Below are positions 20,531 to 32,839 of a DNA stretch of 64,000 bases, in pieces. A model generated the notes under the pieces. It worked only from the letters and a program-made list of their open reading frames with translations, ran no database searches and was not told the origin of the DNA. Both the position numbers and the translations under genes were made by a program. The DNA comes from Lineus longissimus (Eukaryota > Nemertea > Pilidiophora > Heteronemertea > Lineidae). The DNA lies in NCBI RefSeq assembly GCF_910592395.1, contig NC_088317.1, positions 8,186,001 to 8,250,000 on the forward strand, written 5' to 3'. Positions within the stretch are counted from its first letter, which is position 1, and every line of letters starts with the position of its first letter.

Positions 20531-23257
20531 GAAAATAAGTATTTTAATATTGGCATGAATTTCTAGCATACAAGACCAGCAATATTTCAAGGCTTACTGG
20601 ACTTCGCGCAACGAAACGAAACGAGCGAAATGGGGGAGCGACCATTATGTTTTACCCGGTACGTCAAGTTCGATACATGGTGTCAGTCACCAGTATGGAT
20701 GTGTTTTCCATTATGAATACGTGTTTTTAAAAATCAAAATCATGAATTTCCTTTCCATTAGAAGAAAACGATGACGATGTTTCAGTTTAGGAGCCTAAGT
20801 TTTGTGGTCCCAATGGCCAAATTAACCCCTCGTTGGCTGAAAAGTCGATTCACCGGTCACAAATGGTCGAAAATGACCCTCAAAACTTCATACCCCCCCC
20901 CCCCAACCTGGTAATTATCACGGTCAGCCCACAACAACATTTCTATGGTTTGAAGATCTTACCCCGGGCTGTATTATCTGCCGGAAATTGATTTTCATTG
21001 GCACGTCTGGGAAAAATCTATGGGGCGCTAAAGTTGACCAATTCAACTTTTTAAGTGTCAGTCCATGATGCCACCATGCAGAGGGTGGCAAGGTGGGGGT
21101 CAACCGTTTTTAACGAGATTAGGTATGCAAGATCCTTCCACTAAGACATCATTACACAGCAATTGATGACTCTCAAAAATCACTAGCAACCGAGTTAGGG
21201 GCAGGCCTAGTTAGGGGGCTTGTTTTAGCTTTTTTTCCCCTATTTTTTGTGTATTTTTGGGTCAATGTTGGGCACTCCTGCAGAGACTAAAAAAAATAGC
21301 TGGATTTTCCCCCTTTGTATGATGGAAGTATTTGATGAGATCTACCATTCTGCAACAGGTCATTGAGTAACACTTCATACTTTGGTCGTGCTAGGCCTAG
21401 TAATTATGCATACACGTACCTAGGGGCAGTGCTTAGGAAGAGCTCTCTATCGACGCTCATATCTCCAACACTGCAGGTCTTTGAATGCTGTGGCTTGCAC
21501 ATGATAAAGGTAATGATACCTACTTTCAAAATCAGAAATAAAATTTCCGGCCGCTTTTACTGTTTTCCCAGGATAAACCAAGGAAAAAGTGCTATTTTCC
21601 ACCAAAATGACACTCATTGGCTAGTGCTGCCACCTTGCGTACACTTGATGAATTATAAAATAAATGCATAATGAACACATAATTTATGCTTGGTGCTGGC
21701 CATGAGGATTAGTAGTTACTGTCAACCACCATGATCACCCCCCCCCCCCCCCCCATGCCTAGGCCTACTAACCTATTTTAAGTAGGCCTACCGGTAAATA
21801 ACTCCACTTGCATTTCCCCCCCCCCCCCAAAAAAAGAACAAGCTCATCACTACAAATTTGCCCTTGATGAAAGCCCTTTGGGGAATTGGGCCCCATAGGT
21901 CCTGAAATGCTGATTTGAATTTCAAATAACATTTCGGCCTTGGCCTACCTGATGGCAACGTAATTGAATAAGCTACATGTAGGCCTTCTTACAGTCCGAA
22001 AACCTAAAGAAACCCCCCTGTTGGTGAGGATGCTAATGTTGACCCATTCATTAGCCTGTGTCATGTTGCCAGAGCATGTTGTAAGGGTTGGACCCCCCCC
22101 CCATGGCTAAGGCACCTGAAGGGCATGTGGTATGACCTACTAGTACATCTTTATCAACCCATGCAGGGATCATCCTGTTCCTAAGAACCTTGCAGAAGTG
22201 CTCATTTCACATACTAGTAACACCTTCCATTGCTAAGGAGCCAATTGACCAAAGGTGCAGTTCCTACTGTAATTACTGTTTGATGAGGACAACCCTGCAG
22301 TTGGCTGCACCGTCAGAGTACTGCTATTGGAAGTTTTTAGCTCCTTGGTTGGCGGTGAAATGTTCTCCTGGAGTTGCTCTAGCATTGGCTAAATTGTACA
22401 TACACATGTACTGGAATGGAGAAGTTTTTCATGAACTGAGTTACGGTACTGTCCAGTCCCTAGGAGAGATCACAACTTTCCACATGCTACACTTGTACCT
22501 GTCTGCAGAGGACAGTGCTGCCACCTAAGAAGCAGGGACACTTTTTTTTACAAATGGGTGATTTATTTACAAGCTAATATAATGATACATAGAAAAAAGG
22601 CTATTTTGCAGACAATAGCCAAACCACTACTAACCACTACTAGGGAGGGACCAATACTAGTAACACCTCATTTACGGTACTACATGTCAGGCCCAAGTGC
22701 AGGATAGTATCAGGAGAGAGTCCCACTTTCCAGTAGCAGGCTTGGTTGTTCAAAACTGACATTAGCGCTACTAAGTATACTGACATTAAAAATCTATCTT
22801 GGCATTTACAATTGTTTACTGAAAGCCAAAGTTCAAATTTATCCCAAGATATCGCTATAAAATCATTTTTTAACCAAGCCCCGCATTTTACCTGATGAAC
22901 CATCCGCTAGATATACTAGAACATCAAATCTGGATGTCCTTCATATTGCAGGTTATGTTAGTCAAGGGAGACAAAAACACAGCATGTAACAGTTTTAGGA
23001 AATTCACCATGTATTTTCTTTAGAAAAAGAGAGATGTATTGTAGAATGCGAACAATGCATTTGCAATCAGTGGCGTGAAAAATCTCAGGTCAAGCCTGAT
23101 GAATGTACATCCAATAAAGTCGTACCCTTTCATTCTAAATCAAGAATTCTTGATGTGTAGCTGACAACTTTCACTGGGCTAATTCTGCCCAGTCATGACT
23201 CAAAGACCAACATTTCAGAAAATCTGTCTCCACCCTCTTATCATTTCTCTCTCCCAG
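20531..23257. other. Non-coding stretch with C-tracts
   Basis: No supported gene in about 2.7 kb. Homopolymer C runs occur at about 20,890, 21,738, 21,819 and 22,086. A 112-codon plus frame (22,190-22,528) has no recognisable content. Confidence 0.5.
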
Positions 23258-23406
23258 CTCAAGAGTGCTTGACCAGCAGTCCTTATGATACTGTTGCAAC
23301 AACATTACCCATCAAATTTGCCCTTCTGTCCCGTCTGCTGGGTTTTCTAAGGCGTCGGCTGGTTGAACAGAGGAAGAGGCAACAGCGGACTGAAAAAAGA
23401 TACTGA
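23258..23406 (+). CDS. Candidate terminal exon, basic C-terminus
   Basis: A pyrimidine-rich acceptor (TTTCTCTCTCCCAG) precedes a frame entered at phase 1 that encodes Gln-Glu-Cys-Leu-Thr-Ser-Ser, then KFALLSRLLGFLRRRL and a run rich in Arg/Gln/Lys, ending at TGA 23,404-23,406. The amphipathic, basic C-terminus looks protein-like and the acceptor is good. However, no upstream partner exon was identified and no family is recognised, so it could be chance. Confidence 0.28.
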
Positions 23407-24031
23407 TGGAGAATCACGTTTGGCTTAGAATCCCTCATTGCCAAGGAGATGGGAGCCAGAATGGCATCAAGGTTTTCAGCTTAGTCCCTCCTCTCTCATC
23501 AGTGACCTTCTTACATGTAAGTCAGTCGCTGCAGGCAGAAATAACCAATATTCACTTTGGCTTGCCCCGAATCTTCTCCCCTTTTTTTTCATTCAACTCA
23601 CCTCTGTAGCCATGGGTGCTAGTTCTACTTCTGGTTCTACATTTGCCACAGATACTCGATGTTTAGCCTCACATCCTTTACACAGAGCTGAAAAGGCACC
23701 ATATTATGGGGGTAATGATAATATGATGTGCAATATAATAGTGTGAGGACATGATGATGATGATAGACTTGTTTTGATAATGCGACCGGCCATGCTGATT
23801 TTGTACGGCAGTGAAGCATCACCTCCAGTGGCACTGGCAGGGAATCATAACTGGGACTTCCTGATCATCAAGCCAAGGCTCCAATCAACTTTCTAGGAAG
23901 AACACAAGTGAAGTGGTAAATCGTTATCACTCAAGTTGGTTTTGCACCAAAGTTAGGTTTAGTCAGAGTGGGTATCATTACAGGCCTACTGCTTCTTTTC
24001 TACTTCAGTGATTTTGAGACTGATCCCTTAC
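23407..24031. other. Non-coding stretch, probably intron or 3' flank
   Basis: No convincing exon in either direction. It begins the intron that follows the minus-strand exon ending at 24,032. Confidence 0.4.
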
Positions 24032-24461
24032 CTGAGCCAACTGGGACAAAAACTCCCCACTTGATGTATATTTCCCGAGACATCACTCGATGAACTGAAC
24101 CACCATCTTTTCTGGGCTTCCGACTTGTTTTAGAGGGTTGATGAACTGGGTGCTGGCATCTCCTTTGCTGATTCCATGATAAACTCAACTTGTATCGGTG
24201 GTTCGGGCATATTGTGGTGTCCAGAACTGGAGAACTCATATCAAACATGCCAGCACGAAGTGCTATGAGCATGCATTCACTTTTGACTTGACTGGCTTTC
24301 CTGGAGGACATCCAACGCATCAAATGGGAGTGCACGTCCTTCTTACATTGTTTTAAGGGGATCACACTCTTGTCATTGGGGTATGAAGCGTCAGTACCAC
24401 ACTCGATATCCTTGGATATGACAGCAAATCCACATTTCAACTGTGATTTTTCAGGTTCCAT
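24032..24461 (-). CDS. Exon of a host-like gene with paired Cys/His residues
   Basis: An uninterrupted minus-strand frame runs from ATG 24,461 (or an in-frame ATG at 24,503 giving a Cys-rich leader) to a consensus donor, TCAG|GTAAGG, with the exon ending at 24,032 in phase 1. The peptide has the order ECMLIALRAGMFD, TTICPNHRYKLSLSW, CQHPVHQP and EIYIKWGVFVPVGSG. The Cys-x2-His and Cys-x-x-x-x-His spacing suggests a small metal-binding fold. From memory, similar CPxHR...W...C.xPxH modules occur in uncharacterised proteins of cnidarians and deuterostomes; I cannot name the family. The next exon should lie at lower coordinates and was not found. Confidence 0.5.
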
Positions 24462-24503
24462 TTTCAATAGACTATCACACAATGTACACGTGCATGTACA
24501 CAA

Positions 24504-25880
24504 TGCATTGTAACTGTTACTGTTGTTGTTGTTGTCGTTGCTGGTGTTCGTTTCCGCCTAGACCGCTAAGCCTCCACAGGGGTAATAAAGGCCTCTAGGT
24601 TGTTTGAGGGAGTGTGTGGGAGGGGCAAGGGAGAGGGGGGTTCACTAACATCTAAAAATGTAATTTTATTTGGAAAGCATGTGTATTTCGTCAGTTATCT
24701 GAGGGAATGGGCAAAAAATTGGCACCAGTGAGAAGGGCGCGACTCGACCCCCTCACCGGAAAACCGTAAGGGCGGCCGGATTTTTTTCTTTTGCAAATTA
24801 AAAAACAGCATTCTGACTTCCTTACATGGAAGTGGCATCACCTAAAAAACTGCAGTGTTGCAGCTAAAGGAGAGTTAAAATTGCCTTTTTACTGAAATTT
24901 GAGATTGCATTGTTTTGGGACGTACTGTACCTGTCATTAAAATGTACCTGGGGCAAAACAAAAGGCATGAAAAGGTAGCTCAGATCATGTACTTTCAATT
25001 TCAATAGGCGGTGTTTAGTGATAATTATGTTTGATGCACGAAAATTGACAAAAGACTTAGCCTATTTTGAGGGATAATGCATGTTTTTTTAAAAGGAAAA
25101 TGAGTAGGAAATGGTTAACAGCCGTACCCCAAAACTGTGGGGTTATTTTCGAAACCAATCCACCAGCCTTCATAGTACCCCAGGACAGGTCTGTGTCAGA
25201 AATTACAACTAGATCTGTTGACCCCCCACCTTGCCACCATTTGCATGATCCTGCATGGTGGTATCATGGACTGACACTTAATGCATAAGCAATTTGATAA
25301 TAAATGTAGTGTGTACCCGTAACCGCTTGAGGTCTGGGCTTAAAACTTTGTTCACAAATTCACATCAAATTTCGTTTCAAAATTATTCTTTGTTTTGCAC
25401 CAGGGCGAGTAATGCAAAAAAACATGAAACAGACGATGCGCGTAATGTATACTCTCAGCAAGCGAATAGTTGTGATCGTCGGTTTTTGATACGAATCGTT
25501 TCCTGTATGGCCGTTACAAGCCGTTGTCTGAATATGATGTGAACCTGTTTACCGTTCAATGCAGCTCCCTGTGACGCTGTACCCGCAAATGTTCAATGAA
25601 AAAAATGTTGATAATGACTTACAAGGCTTGTTCGCATCGTAAACATAGTGGTACCCGGGTTAACTGCCTTTGCGTTTGGCCTAATTTTACAACGATTACT
25701 CCCCATGTAACCACGATCTAGGATGGACAGGCTGTGTATTATGAATAGGAAAAGTCATCCAGGGACCGTTGCGTAGAATACTTTTTTGGTGAAATATTCA
25801 AAGTCCAGTAAGCCATATTTCAATACGTTTGGGCAGGGAATATTACAACTCCCTGTTTCGGGGAAAATCTGTAGCCCGTT
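24504..25880. other. Non-coding stretch upstream of the 24.5-kb exon
   Basis: No supported gene. It would contain the promoter of the minus-strand gene if 24,461 is its first coding exon; no TATA or CpG-type feature stands out. Confidence 0.4.
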
Positions 25881-26190
25881 ATGTATGGTTGTGATAACAG
25901 TGGCCTATTCACAGTTTGGAATCTTTATACATGCTCTAGTGTGTGCATTGTGCATTGTAGCCCTTGTCTTCTTATCCTGAGATGAACCAAAGATTTTGGC
26001 TTAGTTTGAAGTGTAGTGTGCATCAGAACTCAAAATGTTGACTTTGAAGAGGTCTTTTTAACAAAAACTCGAGGGCTCCAGCCACTTCATATTTTAAGCT
26101 GTGGCTTTGAAAATTTCACAGCTTGTTGTAATAACCCTTCTGCCTCGGCAGCTAAAATGCGAATCCTTCAAGTTGAAATTATTTCTCCTA
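25881..26190 (+). repeat. Dispersed direct repeat, copy 2
   Basis: This matches 20,176-20,530 in the same orientation, sharing the words TGGTTGTGATAACAG, ACTCGAGGGCTCCAGCCACT and TAATAACCCTTCTGCCTCGG. It carries only one copy of the 67-bp internal unit. Confidence 0.7.
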
Positions 26191-26624
26191 TAAAATAAGT
26201 GTCTTATTGACTTGAATTTCTATCATACATTCTAAAGGAAAATCCGTGATATGATGCATGAAATACATTGTAGCCTGTTTCTGTGTTCTACACTGTATCA
26301 TCTACAAATCGGTCATTTATCAATGGACATTTCTCTTTGATAAGTGCGAATATTTACCTATTTCGTGACGAACGACAATCGCAAATCGAAGTTTTAACAA
26401 GCCTATCGGCGTCTGATTCACAATGTGGTTTGTGAGGAGTGTCATAGTCGTCAACAGTGTAGCTTACGTATTTCGAAGACCAGTGGAATTGGCGGCGTCA
26501 AATTATTAGTGAAATTTATAATTTACAAATTACAAATTACAAATCGTTTATTGAAACCGTGTAAAAAGTTACATTTTACATAAGATGAAAGTACAATGAC
26601 CATAAGCATGATGAACTAAATAAC

Positions 26625-27250
26625 TGGTGTGACATTGTTGTGGATTTGGTGGTGTGCAGCTGGAGGAGTGGACAATGTCACAACCAGGGTTCCTACATTA
26701 TGTACAGTGGAACCTCCGTTAGTAGACACCTCTCTATTAAAGACAACCTTTCCAATAAGGACACTGGTTTTGGTCCCAAATTGGTTGTTTCCATTCAATT
26801 TTGACTTCTCTAATCAGTCTTTGGGTGTTCCGAATGCTTGACACATTTCGAACATGTTTTGGTTGGAAACAACCCTACAGTCTTACACTTATGGCTGAAT
26901 GAATGACAGTGCATTTTCGTGTAAGCTCGGTGACGGAATGCTGCGACACTATTCGTCACCAACATGCTTGATGGGTGGTGCCATCTGCACAAAGGACGAT
27001 GAATTAAATAACTGATGTGACATTGTCGCTGCATTTGCAGGTGTCCACATCGAGGAGTAGATGATGTCACTACATGTACCAGGGTTTGTACTTTCATATA
27101 CAGTGGGCCTACTTTTTGTGGACACCTTTCTATTGAGGACAACCTCTTTAATAAGGACAGTAGTTTTTGGTTCCAAATTGGTTGTTTCCATTCAACTCGA
27201 CTTCTCAGTTTAGGACACCTCTCTGTTAAAACAGCACTTTTCAGTCCCTG
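26625..27250. repeat. Two diverged tandem copies of a pogo/Tigger-type MITE arm
   Basis: The block at about 26,630-26,830 (GACATTGTTGTGG..., TACAGTGGAACCTCCGTTAG, AAATTGGTTGTTTCCATTCA) repeats at about 27,015-27,205 with substitutions. CAGTGGAACC or CAGTAGAACC with GGACA/GACACC words is typical of pogo-family termini in invertebrate genomes, and several others occur in this window. No inverted partner was resolved here. Confidence 0.6.
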
Positions 27251-27878
27251 GCGCATTTCTGGAAATTTCATGCTATAGAGCAATTGGTTCAGCTAAGTGA
27301 CAAGAACAGTACTATAAGACGGTTTTAAAAAGTTGAAAATTATTTATTTAAATGACATATGAATGGTTCAGCAGTAATTGGCAGTGTGCATTATGTAATG
27401 AAATATGATTTACATAATATAACATTTTTGTGACAAATAGTACAGATGATGGATAAATCGATACAGTGGATAGCTGTTAGAATATGCAATACATGCAATA
27501 GCATTTGTTTTTATTGAGATTTTGCGAGAACCAAGTGGTATTTTGACAAGATAATAGAAAGCCAATAACACTACAAGAACATGACTTCAATACATTGACA
27601 TTGTAGTCCTTGGTATACTAAAAATATTCAAAGATGGGTATCTTGAGTTAAAGTACAAGATGTATGAATGAAGGAGGCACTCGGGTAAGAAATGGTGGCG
27701 CTAATGAAAGATTAGAATTAAGACATATCTCTGTATTTCATGTGGTGTACTGACAAATGGTGCAGTTTGTTAGCAATTTTGTACATAGTTGGTGTGTCAT
27801 GTTTATTCATACATCTTGCTATATAAAAGCGAGTGAGAGAGGCATTGTGACATTAGAGTGTTGTATATCTATAGAATA

Positions 27879-28068
27879 TGTGACCCGTCACAGCAAAACC
27901 AGGTACATGTCGCACAGAAGATGAGCCTAAATGACACCAGGAGATAATGGAAGAAATTGATGTGCTCATATTTTACAAAAGGCAGACAATAGATAAATGA
28001 ACAAACAGTCCGTCTCAACCTGCCAAGCTCAGAGCGACATGCGTCTGGTTTTGCTGTGACAGGTCACA
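27879..28068. mobile_element. 190-bp MITE with about 37-bp TIRs and TA duplication
   Basis: The left end TGTGACCCGTCACAGCAAAA and the reverse complement of the right end (TGTGACCTGTCACAGCAAAA) match for about 37 bp, with one extra base and few changes, to CATGTCGC. TA flanks both ends (27,877-27,878 and 28,069-28,070). Non-coding. The TIR itself contains a small palindrome (TGTGAC...GTCACA). Confidence 0.85.
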
Positions 28069-28369
28069 TATACAAATTTTACATAAAACAAGATTTGTAT
28101 GTTTATTTAGGAGGAGTACAAAAGTTGTATATAAAATGCCGACTTCATAATGATTTATAGGACACAAAATTTGACATGACAGCATTTTATAAAATATGAA
28201 TAATCTATAATGAGAATAGTTTTGTAGCACCAATGATTTGAAAATACTGAATTTATTTATTGCATGAATAGAACACAAAAAACAGGATGATTACATGATT
28301 GTCACATGCGTGAAATATATTGTCATGGATGGGCATTGGGAACAAAAAGAATTGCTGTTATCAGCTGCA

Positions 28370-28820
28370 TTGGTAGCGATTGCTTTAGCTGATTTTCAGA
28401 AACTGACAGGAATGAGAATGTTGATATAGTGTTGAAAAAATATTTTTATAACATACATTGCATTCAAATAACACTAAGAAGTAGACAAGTACTAATTTCG
28501 CACACTTGAAAATATATGGACATTGACTGTCACTGGTAGTGGTAGTAGAGTAATTACATGCCATCAGCAGCACTAATTCAGACAGTTTTCGCTGTGCTTC
28601 AGTAACTGACTGGAATGACTAAGTTTGATTGTGCTGAAATGATACATAATAACGTACATTGCATAAACAAAATGATTACAAGATTTGTACTGTCTTGAAA
28701 TATATGGACAGGGACAGTCACTGGAAGTTTGACATGCCATCAGTTGCACTGCTCCCGACAGTTTTCACTGTGCTTCAGTAACTGACTTGAATGACTTAGT
28801 TTGATTGTTCTGTATTTGCC
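28370..28820. repeat. Tandem triplication, unit about 170-210 bp
   Basis: Three successive segments share TTTTC(A/G)CTGTGCTTCAGTAAC-type starts, ATACATTGCAT/GTACATTGCAT, GAAAATATATGGACA and ACATGCCATCAG words. The third is truncated after TTTGATTGTTC. Divergence is moderate, so it is an old tandem duplication. Confidence 0.65.
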
Positions 28821-31669
28821 TCCATTTGGATTTTGTGAACAAAAGTTACTAACCTTGTGTAATTGAAGTGTCGAATTCGCCTTGGTCGAAATGATAATAC
28901 AGTAAATAAATCTATTGAATGTTGCTGAAAAGAAAACATTTACTACGTTAGAAGCCATGTACATGATAACACCACCACCACCATTATCAATATCATCACA
29001 AGTCAACTGGGGAATATGTGTGATATTTGTTCAAAACTTGCGTATATGGTATTTGCAGGTCTATTGTATTGTAACATATTTTTCACTTTCAAAATTAACT
29101 TTTTTACTAGAAATTATGAATCAATACTAACCGTAAGAAGCGTATGAAATTACAGAAGGCCTTCGTCGAAAATATGTAATGTACTTGTACTCATTCGTGT
29201 CATTAAACCTGAAAGCAGCACAGCATAACAGTGAAATTACCGTGACATCAATGGATGTCAAACTAACGTAGTGACGTAAATTTGAATTCGAAGTGCACAA
29301 TTTCACAATTAAGGTTTTGAACACATTGAGAACTGAAAAACTTCATACAAATGCTTTCACACCAATGATATGATTGTGGCGCTCCTGATGAGGTATCGCC
29401 CTCTGCTAAACAGCTTTGGTCGTAACTAGGGTAAATGTTTTTTTCAAGTGATATGAGCGATGCAATACCTTAAATACCACCAGCGCCACGTAGCAGTCAA
29501 TGAAGTTGTGCTGGTACCCCATTAACGTCATGCTTCAAATTTGAAGAAATTAATATTACCTTCATCAAGTACGTAATATTTATACACCAGGCCTTTGTCG
29601 AAAATGTAGATCTCGAAGTCTAACTGTAATGAAAGAAAACATCAATGTGACAATATGGTCTACTATTTATGAGGGGGAGAACGGGTATTTTTGGGACACT
29701 GGGATGGGCCGAAAATAACTGTCGGGATTCGGGATAGACACCCTTATTTTAGCGGGATTCGAGACAAGCCGTGTTTTGCGTCACGATTCGGCTAAAATTG
29801 CATATTGGGAAACGGGATAAGCCTTTTTTCCTAACGGGACGTCGAGACAGTTACCCCCCCCCCCCTTCCCCGTTCCCACCCTCATGACATGTAGCATTGA
29901 TTGTATTGTAGGCCTATTGTTACTCACAATCTATTTTTTTGTAATTGATACTGGTAGTATCAATGTGAAATATGCCACACGTTGGGAGCATGCAAGGCCT
30001 AGTACAATACACCATCATCACAATCAAATATTTCAATAATACACTGTCAACGAGAGTGAATGTTCAACCATCAATCACGTGCATTGTAGTGTAGCCTACA
30101 TCCCCCATGACGGCTTGCGCCCCGCTGACACGACGAGCACATGGCTGAGCCAATCCATCGCCTATACACTACTTTACAAAAATCGACACCTACTGAAACT
30201 TTCACTAATTATTCTCGGAAATGTACTTTATCGTTACATCAATAAATGCACATTCGAATTTCAAAACTACAACTTATTTTTGCCGTGAAACTGACCTGAG
30301 TTATCGAAACACCGTCACTACGAAAAGAGGAAGAAGCAGGTCCGCATTTATCGAAATATTGCTAAATATAATTGTCAAAATGTCGACCAAATTACCAATT
30401 AAATCATAATAAACTTATCAAATGTTCACTCATGCCTTTGGGTGAAAAAATACTGATTTTTCAATCATTCTCAATTTTACAAATCACCAATCACAAAAAG
30501 AAATAATGATGCAATTACCCAAAATAGATGAGATTTGACCACTGGTATAATTCCGCCATCTTGGATATCGGCATCGTCACCACCACTTCAAATTCTAAAG
30601 TCTTATTCAGGCCTAATATGTGTCACCTGCTGTGGTAAAATGGCTTGTTTTATCAATAAATAACAAAATATGATCTTTGTAAATAAAATCGGAGATCTTC
30701 TGGTGTGTTTTTATGTGAATTTATTACGAACTATCAATGCAGCGCAGGGCAGCCATCGTGTTCTCATGCGTAGTGGCGATGCGATAGCCATCCGCGGCAC
30801 TGCTTTTCAAGATGGTGGCAATTGCCCAGTGCTAGAGGCGTTGTAAGGAAAATTGAGAACAGGCCCCTAATGAATGAACTCTCAACGATATCGATATATT
30901 TTCGTAATTCCAGCACAACTGTTCAACAATGAACGTCCACCGACAATCCCACTTAACGAATATTAATATCAATTCATATCATGTATCTTAAAACGCTTTT
31001 ATTTCATTTTAAAAAGAGTTATCGAGTGAACGATGACCTCCTACCGTACCCTCGAAATAAACAGCAAAAATGACCACAAAAACACCTTTTTAGAAAAAAA
31101 CAGCGATTTTTACGAAATAAATGTCATCAGAGACGAAACTAGACACTAATTTAGCTAGGTATGCACAGTAATAGTACCTGAAGTGATCGATTTCAAGGAG
31201 AAAATACACTGAAAACAACTTTTCAGGAACAGAAATAAGATCACATTGTGAATAAAAACTTGTAATGGCGCTCAATGCATTCTCGGGACGAAGATAAAGC
31301 CACAGTGTGTATATGTGTACAAATGAATAGGGAACAGGGATGGGAGCCGAGGTCGATTCTAAGATAGTTGCTGCGCATGCGTGAGGAGGGTTGGCGTTTA
31401 CCTCTCTGCAATACAGTCACCACCATTTTGTACAGATTCCTGACAATAACCGATTCGACGCACAAAGTACATTTTTTTAGCACAGATAGTCCAATTATTT
31501 TTCATCAAAACAAATTTCAATTTGCAAGTGCTATTTATTACTGAATAATGACAATAAATTGGAAAATTTGGTAATCTGTATAATTTTAATAGCGCGATTC
31601 GTGCGGTGCGCAGAGTTGAAAAGTGAAAGACGAATGACGATCCCGTATATCGAAGACGGCGGCGCGTTA
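28821..31669. other. Non-coding stretch
   Basis: No supported gene in about 2.8 kb of AT-rich sequence. It includes a (GGGATTCGGGATA)-like degenerate region at 29,660-29,850 ending in a 12-nt C-run. Short frames on both strands lack any family signal. Confidence 0.5.
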
Positions 31670-31925
31670 AAATTCTTAGATTTTCTTCTTGAAAAGATTC
31701 GACGCTTATTCACCTCGCACATTATTTTGTTCGTCAAAGATTCGACGCTTATTCACTCTCATAATGCAGTTATTCGTCCAGGATTCACCATCAGCTGTTC
31801 TTATTTCGTTTGAGATTCACTTTTTTCCCCGACCTGTTCGGCAAAGATTCGGCGTCGACTCGACGTCGAATCAACGTCGATGCCTGAGGGGAGTGGGGTC
31901 AATATACTTTTTGACGGGTGCATAA
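31670..31925. repeat. Inverted partner of the 19.5-kb repeat end, with GATTC-rich block
   Basis: 31,885-31,923 (GTGGGGTCAATATACTTTTT, then GACGGGTGCAT) is the reverse complement of 19,508-19,546 with two or three changes. The inner side is rich in GATTCGACG/GATTCACC and ends in GTCGAATC-type short palindromes. Confidence 0.55.
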
Positions 31926-31949
31926 TAGGCTGCCTTTGAAGAAGTGTGA

Positions 31950-32225
31950 GAGTAAAATGGATTAGTTAGGAACTTCCAATTATAGCTCTTATGATCATAA
32001 TCAGGAGGTCGCTGGTTGGATTCTCGGATGGGTTCGTGTTTGTGTTTTAACACAGCTTGCTTCTCTCCATGACACAGGAGGAAATTGGTACCTAGCTGGC
32101 AGAGATGGCAAAATACATATGAATTTTAGTCATGAGGGCTGCATTAAAAGCAGCAGCTCGGACTGCGTTACTTCTAGAGAGTAGATCTTGAAGAGCTTGA
32201 ATCATGGATGTGATTATTATTTTCA
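31950..32225 (+). repeat. tRNA-derived SINE-like sequence
   Basis: The segment GATCATAATCAGGAGGTCGC followed by TGGTTGGATTCTC resembles a tRNA anticodon arm and a B box (GGTTCGANTC) of a pol III promoter. Downstream the words GACACAGGAGGAAATTGGTA and CCTAGCTGGCAG follow, resembling the body of tRNA SINEs of marine deuterostomes as I remember them. The head is degenerate, so this is a fossil copy. It supports a deuterostome origin only weakly. Confidence 0.45.
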
Positions 32226-32752
32226 TAACAACTCTTGCTGTTAATAATACCAAATCCTGACAAAATACCAGAGCATCAAACAGGGCCTTTTAAATCTTCT
32301 TCCCAAAATTCAGCTACTGACACACGTACCCTCCTCTCCAAAATGGTTCCACCCATCCCATGACTCCCTTATCTTCAGCTTCAAATAACTTCATTGTTTT
32401 ACAATCTGATAACTGCACCTGTGCGAGTTTGCATAAAGCAATGGCCCAGCTTCTGACCCTATAGCACTAAGGCCTGATATGAACTGATTGCATTAAGCTA
32501 ATTTTGCTACGATGGTTACATCATTTACTGTTTCACCTGGAGAAGACCACCCCTGTAAAATAAACATCAATTGTCGCTCCTTGAAGTTTTTGAAAGCGCA
32601 CCTGGGGAGATACCCCAGCCTTTTTGCCAGGGGTGGGCAAAGGTCTTCTTGTTAGTTATATAGCTACCTATTGCATCAAAAAGTCATTTCAAGTTGCTAC
32701 AGCTTCAAAGACAGACATCAGTTTGTTTTTACTGTTTTTACTATGTCATCAG

Positions 32753-32789
32753 ATGAGATGGACCTCTTCACATGGAAGAAGGACAGGAG
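32753..32789 (+). CDS. Candidate small internal exon (37 nt) of a host gene
   Basis: Acceptor (TTTTTACTATGTCATCAG) and consensus donor (GAG|GTAAGT at 32,790) flank a 37-nt exon. One frame reads Glu-Met-Asp-Leu-Phe-Thr-Trp-Lys-Lys-Asp-Arg and joins in frame to the exon at 37,174 (AG + G = Arg). On its own it is too short to be certain. Confidence 0.4.
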
Positions 32790-32839
32790 GTAAGTTGTTC
32801 TTGTACAATATAGGGCACAAGTCTTTGAAATATAGAGTA

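Noticed and set aside
19508-31923. A 12.4-kb Polinton/Maverick between the inverted ends
   Set aside because: No polymerase B, integrase, protease or ATPase frame lies between, and the 40-bp ends are short; kept only as an open observation.
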